Assembly: GCA_025060415.1 (NCBI GenBank)
Contig: JANXBT010000001.1
Coordinates: 371,546 to 435,545 of the forward strand
Direction: 5' to 3'
Length of the DNA stretch: 64,000 bases
Source: Candidatus Bipolaricaulota bacterium
GTDB lineage: Bacteria > Bipolaricaulota > Bipolaricaulia > Bipolaricaulales > Bipolaricaulaceae
Every line of letters begins with the position of its first letter. Position 1 is the first letter of the stretch. The notes beneath the pieces were generated by a model. That model was not told where the DNA came from. It ran no database searches and saw nothing but the letters and a program-made list of their open reading frames with translations. Of the stretch, positions 57,973 to 64,000 are shown one piece after another. A program made the position numbers and the translations under genes.

Positions 57973-59520
57973 ATGGCCCCGTTCCTCCTCCGTGCGGAGC
58001 GCCTGACCAAGGTCTACCCCGACGGCACGGTGGCCCTCCACGGGGTGGACCTCGAGGTCCGGCCGGGCGAGGTCCTCGGGCTCCTTGGGGAAAACGGCGC
58101 CGGGAAGACCACCCTCACCAAGATCCTCTCCGGCCTGCTCCCGCCCACCTCCGGCCGCCTCCTCACCCCCGCCGGCCCCGTGCGCTTCCACTCCCCTAAG
58201 GACGCGCTGCGCCTGGGCATCGGCATGGTCCACCAGCACTTCGCCCTCGTCGGCACCTTCACCGCCCTGGAGAACGTGGCCCTGGGCCTAGGGGGGATGA
58301 GCCTCCCGGCCCTGCGGGAGCGGCTTGAGGCCCTCATCGCCGAGACGGGCCTGCACGTCCCCCTCGATGTGCCCGTGGAGCAGCTGGCCGTGGGCGAGCG
58401 CCAGCGCGTGGAGATCCTCAAGGTCCTCGCGCGCAACGTGAACTTGCTCATCCTGGACGAGCCCACGAGCGTCCTCACCCCGGTGGAGACGGCCGAGCTT
58501 TTCAAGTTCCTGCGGGCCCTTAGGGAGAAGGGCAAGGCCGTGGTGTTCATCACCCATAAACTCAAGGAGGCCCTGGCCATCACCGACCGCATCGTGGTGC
58601 TCCGGCGGGGCCGGGTGGCGGGCGAGGTGGAGACGGCGCGCACTTCCGCGGCGGAGCTGGCCCGGCTCATGGTGGGCGCGGAGGCGGGCGGCCGCGGAAG
58701 CAGCGTGGAGCTGGCCACCGAGACCCCGGCCGTGGCCCGCGAGGCGCGGGCCGCCGCAGAGCCCGCCCTCGTGGTGGAGGACCTGCGCGTCCGCGCGGAC
58801 ACCGGGGAGCTGGCGGTGCGCGGGCTCTCCTTCGCCCTCTATCCTGGTGAGATCCTGGGGATCGCGGGGGTGGAGGGGAACGGCCAGACCGAGCTGGTGG
58901 AGGCGCTGTGCGGCCTCCGGCCCATCGAGTCCGGGCGGGTGCTCCTGTTGGGGCGGCCCGTGGCCGGCCGCTCGCCCCTCGAGCTCTACCGCCTGGGCCT
59001 AGCCCACATCCCCGAGGACCGCTGGAAGCACGGCCTGATCCTCTCCTTCACGGTCATGGAGAACGCGATCTTCGGCCTGCAGCGGGAGCGGGCCTTCCGG
59101 GGGCCGGGGGGCCTCCTGCGCCGCCGCGCGGCCCTCGCCCACGCCGCGCGCCTGGTGCGGGACTTCCAGATCCAGGCCGCGGGGCTGCACGCGCCCGCCC
59201 GGAGCCTCTCCGGCGGAAACCAGCAGAAGCTCATCGTGGGGCGGGAGCTGGCCAAAGACCCCAAGGTGATCGTGGCGGCCCAACCCACGCGGGGCCTGGA
59301 CATCGGGGCCGCCCAGTTCATCCGCGAGCTCCTCCTCAAGCTGCGGGAGGAGGGCCGGGCCATCCTCCTTGTTTCCGCGGACCTGGACGAGGTGCTGGCC
59401 CTGGCGGACCGCGTGGCCTTCATGTACGAGGGGGCGTTCGTGGGGGTGGCGCGGCCGGCGGAGCTCACCCCCGAGGCCATCGGTCTCCTTATGGGCGGGG
59501 TCAAGGCGGGGGCGCGGTGA
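57973..59520 (+). CDS. Double-ATPase of the BMP-type nucleoside importer
   Basis: The 515-aa protein has two ABC domains, as in YufO/NupA/RbsA-type ATPases. The first has GENGAGKTT, QLAVGERQRVEILKVL, LLILDEPTSVLTP and ITHKLKE. The second has a degenerate P-loop (GVEGNGQTEL), LSGGNQQKLIVGRELA and PTRGLDIGA. Asymmetric sites are normal for this group. It is followed by two permease genes in GTGA/ATGA overlaps. Confidence 0.93.
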   Translation: MAPFLLRAERLTKVYPDGTVALHGVDLEVRPGEVLGLLGENGAGKTTLTKILSGLLPPTSGRLLTPAGPVRFHSPKDALRLGIGMVHQHFALVGTFTALENVALGLGGMSLPALRERLEALIAETGLHVPLDVPVEQLAVGERQRVEILKVLARNVNLLILDEPTSVLTPVETAELFKFLRALREKGKAVVFITHKLKEALAITDRIVVLRRGRVAGEVETARTSAAELARLMVGAEAGGRGSSVELATETPAVAREARAAAEPALVVEDLRVRADTGELAVRGLSFALYPGEILGIAGVEGNGQTELVEALCGLRPIESGRVLLLGRPVAGRSPLELYRLGLAHIPEDRWKHGLILSFTVMENAIFGLQRERAFRGPGGLLRRRAALAHAARLVRDFQIQAAGLHAPARSLSGGNQQKLIVGRELAKDPKVIVAAQPTRGLDIGAAQFIRELLLKLREEGRAILLVSADLDEVLALADRVAFMYEGAFVGVARPAELTPEAIGLLMGGVKAGAR

Positions 59521-60578
59521 GCCGGCTGGGGCAGGGGCTGCGGCCGCTGGTGGAATCGCTGATCGCCGGCCTCATCGGGCTTGGGGTTGGCGCCCTCATC
59601 ATGTGGGCCTGGGGCTACAACCCCTGGCCGGCCTACCGCGTGCTCTTCCAGGAGAGCTTTGGAAGCACCTACGGCCTGGCCGGCGCCCTGGCCAACGCCA
59701 CGCCCCTGATCCTCACGGCCCTGGCCTTCGCCATCGGCGCCCGGGCCGGCCTCTTCATCATCGGCGCGGAGGGGATGATGTACATGGGCGCCCTGGCCGC
59801 CGTGGCCGCCAGCCTCCCCCGCCTCCCCGCCGGGCTCCACCCCCTGGTGAGCCTGGCCCTGGCCGCCCTCGCGGGCCTCCTTTGGGGCCTGATCCCCGCC
59901 CTCCTCCGCGCCTTCCGCGGCGTGCACGAGGTCATCTCCACCATCATGTTCAACTGGCTGGCCCACTTCCTCGCCTTTTACCTTGTGGCCAACGTGCTGG
60001 TGGACCCCGTGCGCGCGGAGAAGACGATCTCGGTGGCGCGCACCGCCCGCCTGCCCCTCCTCCTGCGCGGCACGGACCTCTCCCTGGGGATCGGGGTGGC
60101 CGTGGGGTGCGCCCTCCTTGCGTACCTTTGGCTTTGGCACACGGTGAGCGGGTACGAGGTGCGGGCCGCGGGGGCCAACCCGGAGGCGGCCCGCTACGCG
60201 GGCGTGGCGCCCCGGGCCACGGTGCTGGGGGTGTTCGCGGTGGCGGGGGCCCTGGCGGGGCTGGCGGGCGCGGTGGAGGCCATGGGCCGGCCGCCCACCT
60301 ACGCCGTCTACAGCGGGCTCACGAACCTTGCGGGCTTCGGTTTCGACGGGATCGGGGTGGCCATGATCGGCCGCAACCACCCCCTCGGCATCCTCCCGGC
60401 GGCCGTGTTCTACGGGGGGCTTCAGGCCGGGGCCCGCCTCATGCAGATGTGGGCCAAGGTCCCCTTCGAGGTGGTGCGGGCCGTGCAGGGGGTGATCGTG
60501 CTGGCCCTGGCCCTCCCCGAGCTCCTTCGGATCCTCCGCCGGTTGGGCCTGCTCCGGCGGGTGCGGAGGCACGCATGA
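59517..60578 (+). CDS. Nucleoside-type ABC importer permease 1
   Basis: The 353-aa BPD_transp_2 (RbsC/YufP-type) permease has about 8-10 helices. It has NATPLILTALAFAIGARAGL, IIGAEGMMYMGALA and the ATPase-contact loop YEVRAAGANPEAARYAGVAP. It starts with GTG in a GTGA overlap with the ATPase gene. Confidence 0.92.
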   Translation: MSRLGQGLRPLVESLIAGLIGLGVGALIMWAWGYNPWPAYRVLFQESFGSTYGLAGALANATPLILTALAFAIGARAGLFIIGAEGMMYMGALAAVAASLPRLPAGLHPLVSLALAALAGLLWGLIPALLRAFRGVHEVISTIMFNWLAHFLAFYLVANVLVDPVRAEKTISVARTARLPLLLRGTDLSLGIGVAVGCALLAYLWLWHTVSGYEVRAAGANPEAARYAGVAPRATVLGVFAVAGALAGLAGAVEAMGRPPTYAVYSGLTNLAGFGFDGIGVAMIGRNHPLGILPAAVFYGGLQAGARLMQMWAKVPFEVVRAVQGVIVLALALPELLRILRRLGLLRRVRRHA

Positions 60579-61474
60579 CCTGGGCGTACTTCTGGAGCCT
60601 CCTTTCCATCTCCCTCCACGCCATGGTCCCCATCACCTTGGCCGCCGTGGGCGAGGTGATCGGGGAGTCCGCGGGGCTTTTCAACATCGGCCTGGAGGGG
60701 ATCCTCCTCCTTTCCGCGTTCACGGGGACCCTGGGGGCCAAGGCGGGCGGGCCCCTGGCCGGGCTCCTGGCGGGCGTGGCCACCGGGCTGGCCGTGGGGT
60801 TCGTCTTCGGCCTCATCTGCGCCTTCGGGAAGGGGAACCAGCTCATCGCCGGGGTGGGCCTCAACCTGTTCGCCCTGGGGTTCGTGGCCTTCGGCCTGCA
60901 GGTGTTGGGGTCCCCGGGGTTCCACAAGGTCCCCGACGGGAGCCAGCTCCCGCCGATCCGCACCCCGGTGGGCGCCTTCTCCCCCCTGATCCCCTTGGCC
61001 CTCGCCCTGCCCTTCTTCGTGCACTGGCTTTTGGGGCGGACCCGGGTGGGCCTGCGCCTCAAGGCCGTGGGCGAGAACCCCGAGGCGGCGGACGTGGCGG
61101 GGATCCCCGTGGAGTGGGTGCAGCTTTTGAGCACCATGGCGGGGGCGGCCTTGGCCGGCCTGGCCGGCGCCTACATGTCCGTGTCCTGGCTGGGCTCCGT
61201 GACCAAGGAGATCTCCGCCGGGCGGGGCTTCATCGCCCTGGCCACCGTGGTGTTCTCGGGGCTGCGCCCCCTGCTCGCCCTTGCTGGGGGCCTCCTGTTC
61301 GGCTTCTTCGAGTCGCTGGCCACCTGGATCCAGTCCCTGCCCGGCGTGAAGGAGGTGGTGCCCTGGCAGTTCATCGCCATGACCCCCTACGTGGCCACCC
61401 TGCTGGTCGTGGCCGGGGTCATCGGCCGGGTGCGGTTCCCCAAGGCCCTGGGCGTGCCCTACCGGCGGGAGTAG
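60575..61474 (+). CDS. Nucleoside-type ABC importer permease 2
   Basis: The 299-aa BPD_transp_2 (YufQ-type) permease has the paired motifs MVPITLAAVGEVIGESAGLF, NIGLEGILLLSAFTG and VGLRLKAVGENPEAADVAGI. ATGA overlap with permease 1. It completes the importer, which probably brings in purine nucleosides. Confidence 0.92.
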   Translation: MTWAYFWSLLSISLHAMVPITLAAVGEVIGESAGLFNIGLEGILLLSAFTGTLGAKAGGPLAGLLAGVATGLAVGFVFGLICAFGKGNQLIAGVGLNLFALGFVAFGLQVLGSPGFHKVPDGSQLPPIRTPVGAFSPLIPLALALPFFVHWLLGRTRVGLRLKAVGENPEAADVAGIPVEWVQLLSTMAGAALAGLAGAYMSVSWLGSVTKEISAGRGFIALATVVFSGLRPLLALAGGLLFGFFESLATWIQSLPGVKEVVPWQFIAMTPYVATLLVVAGVIGRVRFPKALGVPYRRE

Positions 61475-61477
61475 GGG

Positions 61478-61483
61478 TATAAT
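61478..61483 (+). promoter_or_regulatory. -10 element of the phnD-like gene
   Basis: TATAAT lies 24 nt before ATG 61508. The -35 region is weak (TGCCCT at 61455-61460). GGGAGGTG at 61491-61498 is the ribosome site. Confidence 0.5.
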
Positions 61484-61507
61484 GGCTGCACGGGAGGTGA
61501 TTTTCGG

Positions 61508-62536
61508 ATGAGGCGCATTGCCCTGGTGCTCGTGGGTTTGGCCGCGCTCGGGCTGGGGGGGCTGGCCCAGGCCCTGGGGACCCCGGAGCGGCCCATCATC
61601 ATGCTCTTCGTCCCCTCGGTGAAGGTGGACGTGATCATGGAGGTGGGGCCGAAGATCGCGGAGGCCCTCTCCCAGATGACGGGGTTGGTGATCAAGCCCG
61701 TGGTGGCCGCGGATTACGCCGCCTTCATCGAGGCGTTCATCGCCGCCCGGGGCGACACGTTCGGCGTTCCCACCACGGACCAGTACGTGCGCATCGTGGA
61801 GGCCAACCCCGGCGTGCACGCCCGCCTGGCCGCCGTGCGCGCCGGCTACCCCTACTACTTCGCCACCATCTACGCCCTGCGGGCGAAGGGCTACAAGTCC
61901 GTGTACGACCTGCAGGGGAAGGTGTGGGGTTTCGCCCATACCCGCTCCACCTCCGGGTACGTCATCCCCAAGATGTACTTCGATCAGCTGGGCCTGACGT
62001 TCGCGGAGGAGAAGGCGTTGGGCTCCCACGTGAAGGCCATGATCGCGCTCCTGGAGGGCGACGTGGACTTCTGCACGGGGTACGGCTCGCCGCCGCTTCC
62101 GCCGGACACCATCGCGGAGGCCCTGAAGGCCGCGGGCTGGCGCTGGGAGTTCGGCATGGACCCGGAGCTCTGGCTGTGGGACCGCTGGAACAACGACCTC
62201 TACCCGGAGGGCATCCGCGGGCATTGCCGGGACCTGCGCTGGGCCATCGCCACGGAGGTGAAGGTCTACGGCGACATCTGGGAGCTGGTGCGGAAGGTGG
62301 GGATCGTGGACGTGGTGGGGCCGATGCCCAACGACTGCATTGCCTTCAGCGCCGGCTTCCCCAAGGACCTGGAGGACCGGATCGTGGAGGCCATCAAGGC
62401 CCACATCCGCTCGCCCGAGGGGAACAAGCTCTGGTCGCGGCCGGGCTTCTACGAGTGGTACGACGTGGCGGAGATCGACGACTCCTTCTATGACTCGTAC
62501 CGCAAGCTCGTGGGGCTGCCCATTCCGAAGCGCTGA
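61508..62536 (+). CDS. phnD: Phosphate/phosphonate-type ABC transporter binding protein (PhnD-like)
   Basis: The 342-aa protein has a signal peptide (MRRIALVLVGLAALGLGGLA) and the PhnD-type fold: GTPERPIIMLFVPSVKVDVI, YAAFIEAFIAARGDTFGVPT, YKSVYDLQGKVWGFAHTRST, SGYVIPKMYFDQLGL and ALLEGDVDFCTGYGSPPLPP. The canonical serine/threonine phosphonate contacts (T-S-T-S-G) are present as TRSTSGY. The real ligand may be phosphate, phosphite, phosphonate or another anion. A PhnC ATPase and a PhnE-type permease follow. Confidence 0.87.
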   Translation: MRRIALVLVGLAALGLGGLAQALGTPERPIIMLFVPSVKVDVIMEVGPKIAEALSQMTGLVIKPVVAADYAAFIEAFIAARGDTFGVPTTDQYVRIVEANPGVHARLAAVRAGYPYYFATIYALRAKGYKSVYDLQGKVWGFAHTRSTSGYVIPKMYFDQLGLTFAEEKALGSHVKAMIALLEGDVDFCTGYGSPPLPPDTIAEALKAAGWRWEFGMDPELWLWDRWNNDLYPEGIRGHCRDLRWAIATEVKVYGDIWELVRKVGIVDVVGPMPNDCIAFSAGFPKDLEDRIVEAIKAHIRSPEGNKLWSRPGFYEWYDVAEIDDSFYDSYRKLVGLPIPKR

Positions 62537-62552
62537 GCGGGGGTGAGGGACC

Positions 62553-62582
62553 GGGGGGAGCCCGGCGGCTCCCCCCTTTTTT
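62553..62582 (+). terminator. Intrinsic terminator/attenuator between phnD and phnC
   Basis: A perfect 10-bp stem (62553-62562 with 62567-62576), loop CGGC and six T's (62577-62582) form a textbook terminator. The phnC ATG comes only 3 nt after the T-run. Confidence 0.85.
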
Positions 62583-62585
62583 GCT

Positions 62586-63353
62586 ATGGCCCACGTGGTG
62601 GTGGAAAACCTCAGCAAGATCTACGAGCGCGGGAAGGTCCGGGCCCTCTGGAACGTGAACTTTTCCGTGGAGAAGGGGGAGTTCCTCGTGCTCATCGGCC
62701 TTTCCGGCTCGGGGAAGTCCACCCTCCTGCGCTGCATCAACCGCCTGGTGGAGCCCACGTCCGGGCGGGTGTTCCTCAACGGCCTGGAGCTCACGCGGCT
62801 TTCCCCGCGGGCCATGCGCCGGGTGCGGCGGCGCATCGGCATGATCTTCCAGCAGTTCAACCTGGTGAAGCGCGCCACGGTCCTCCAGAACGTCCTCGCC
62901 GGGCGGCTTGGCTACACGAGCACCCTGCCCTCCCTGCTGGGCTGGTTCCCCAAGCGGGACATTCAACGGGCCAAGGAGTGCCTGGAGCGCGTGGGCCTTT
63001 TGGACAAGATGTACGTGCGGGCCGACCAGCTCTCCGGGGGCCAGCAGCAGCGGGTGGGCATCGCCCGAGCCCTCATGCAGGAGCCCGAGCTGCTCCTTGC
63101 GGATGAGCCCGTCTCCGCCCTGGACCCCGCCACCTCCCACTCCGTGATGCAATACATCGAACAGATCAACAAGGAGGACGGGGTGACGGTCATCGCCAGC
63201 CTGCACTTCCTCTCCCTGGCCCGGCGGTACGGGCAGCGGATCCTCGCCCTGCGCGCGGGCGAGGTGGTGTTCGACGGCCCACCCGAGGCCATCGACGACC
63301 GGAAGTTCAAGGAAATCTACGGGGAAGAGGCCGAGGAAGTGGAGATCCGGTGA
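62586..63353 (+). CDS. phnC: Phosphonate-type ABC transporter ATPase (PhnC-like)
   Basis: The 255-aa ATPase has Walker [19 protein letters not shown]-loop [20 protein letters not shown] (typical of PhnC), signature [17 protein letters not shown], Walker [14 protein letters not shown] and switch His in [10 protein letters not shown]. No ribosome site is possible, because the terminator T-run ends 3 nt before ATG 62586. Expression must come from read-through with an unusual start, or from a downstream start. Confidence 0.92.
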   Translation: MAHVVVENLSKIYERGKVRALWNVNFSVEKGEFLVLIGLSGSGKSTLLRCINRLVEPTSGRVFLNGLELTRLSPRAMRRVRRRIGMIFQQFNLVKRATVLQNVLAGRLGYTSTLPSLLGWFPKRDIQRAKECLERVGLLDKMYVRADQLSGGQQQRVGIARALMQEPELLLADEPVSALDPATSHSVMQYIEQINKEDGVTVIASLHFLSLARRYGQRILALRAGEVVFDGPPEAIDDRKFKEIYGEEAEEVEIR

Positions 63354-64000
63354 AGCTCCTACGCGCCCGCGCCCTCGCGTTCCTCCTGGACCTCCTGGTT
63401 TGGGCCTACCTCCTCTACAGCGGGTTCACCCTCTACTACCTGTCCGCCCTGTGGAGCCCCTGGCGGCCCGAGGAGAAGCTGGTGTGGCCGGCGCTCTCCC
63501 CCTGGGCGTGGGCCGTGGTCCTTGTAGGCCTTGGGGAGGCGGTCCTCCTCACCCAGGCCTTCGGCCCCAGCCTGGGGCAGCGCTTGATGGGCGTGCACCT
63601 CGTGGCCGAGGACGGCGCGCCCCCCAAGCTCGCCGCGCGCCTGGCCTACTTCGGCTTTTCCCACCTGGCCCTGGCCACGTTGGGCCTGGGCAGCGTGCTG
63701 CACCCCCAGCGCCCCTGGCACGAGCGCTGGGCGGGCGTGCGCCTGGAGCCCTTGCCGCCCCCCAGCAGTGCCGTCCGGCGCCCCCCGTGGTACCGCACCG
63801 CGTACGGCCTCACCGCCCTGCTTGTGGCCCTGGCCACGCTGGCCGTGGGGTGGCGGCTGACGGAGGTGGACCTGCGCCGGCTGGTGTACGACGCCTCCAA
63901 GTCCCTGCGCATCTGGTACGGCCTGATCGGCCCGGACTTTCGCTACCTCCTGGCCCCGGACCCGCGCATCAAGCTCTCCCTGGTGGATGGGTTGGTCCAA
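63350..64000 (+). CDS. phnE: RDD-domain/PhnE-type permease fusion (3' end outside window)
   Basis: An open frame of 217 codons runs from GTG 63350 (GTGA overlap with phnC) to the window edge. Residues 1-140 look like an RDD membrane domain: ARALAFLLDLLVWAYLLYSG, PSLGQRLMGVHLVAEDGAPP and PWHERWAGVRL. From about residue 145, TAYGLTALLVALATLAVGWR, TEVDLRRLVYDASKSL and a following RIKLSLVDGLVQ match the N-terminus of PhnE permeases. A fused RDD-PhnE is unusual. The EAA loop is not in view. Confidence 0.8.
   Translation, partial: MKLLRARALAFLLDLLVWAYLLYSGFTLYYLSALWSPWRPEEKLVWPALSPWAWAVVLVGLGEAVLLTQAFGPSLGQRLMGVHLVAEDGAPPKLAARLAYFGFSHLALATLGLGSVLHPQRPWHERWAGVRLEPLPPPSSAVRRPPWYRTAYGLTALLVALATLAVGWRLTEVDLRRLVYDASKSLRIWYGLIGPDFRYLLAPDPRIKLSLVDGLVQ

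Overview
The window is 64 kb of mostly very GC-rich bacterial DNA. Genes are tightly packed, many neighbours overlap by ATGA or GTGA, and third codon positions are strongly G/C. About a dozen genes start with GTG or TTG, several promoters sit so close to the start codon that the mRNA would be leaderless, and tRNA-Leu lacks an encoded CCA. There is an hrcA-grpE-dnaK-dnaJ operon with a CIRCE element, a zinc-tailed SecA, and the transamidosome genes gatC and gatA. This fits an uncultured, possibly thermophilic, deep-branching bacterium such as a Bipolaricaulota/Acetothermia-type lineage. That placement is a guess from style, not from a marker phylogeny.

Layout. 1-2514 (minus): 5' part of a secreted giant protein with six cadherin/Ig-like repeats and the start of a DUF11 repeat. 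3031-4469 (minus): fmt and def. 4512-9671 (plus): recG, gatC, a queuosine-salvage glycosidase (Qng1/DUF2419), tgt and rnhA. 9643-11051 (minus): a small RHH/MshEN-like protein and a secreted subtilase. 11095-14473 (plus): a three-gene ABC-2 exporter and a tiny zinc-ribbon protein. 14510-17983 (minus): a Cys-rich coiled-coil protein, a frameshifted PadR regulator, a zinc alcohol dehydrogenase, a flavin-binding-like protein, a THEP1-type NTPase and XdhC. 18072-29725: an ilvE-like transaminase, an unusual fold-II PLP enzyme divergent from a FadR-type regulator, carbamate kinase, two divergent carbamoyltransferases, nagA, nagB, a molybdenum hydroxylase subunit and an MFS carrier. 29722-33065 (minus): a DUF362 ferredoxin protein and a split DsbD-like pair that natively follows dnaJ.

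33707-44553 is an island of visibly lower GC and different codon use. It carries two secreted GH3 glycosidases, a ROK regulator with its own promoter and operator, a CBM9-like secreted protein and a complete sugar ABC importer. A 574-bp direct repeat of the dnaJ 3' region brackets it, in the exact arrangement expected if a circular molecule recombined once into dnaJ (Campbell integration). The left copy is a 5'-truncated dnaJ with the native 3' end. The right copy is a nearly complete dnaJ whose last codons and stop come from island DNA.

44520-51706 (minus): dnaJ, dnaK, grpE, hrcA, secA. 51878-53373 (minus): gatA directly behind tRNA-Leu(CAG). 53466-56446 (plus): a Crp-type regulator, a two-PAS histidine kinase and a single-domain response regulator. 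56761-61474: a BMP-family nucleoside-type importer (binding protein, double ATPase, two permeases). 61508-64000: a PhnD/PhnC/PhnE-type importer whose permease is fused to an RDD domain and runs off the window.

The most promising candidates for undescribed biology are: (1) the carbamoyl-group catabolic cluster with two complementary, motif-altered transcarbamylases; (2) the sugar-use island inserted by single crossover in a chaperone operon; (3) the Qng1-Tgt pair, whose Tgt has a changed base-recognition loop; (4) the split DsbD module built on a LolA-like/thioredoxin fusion.
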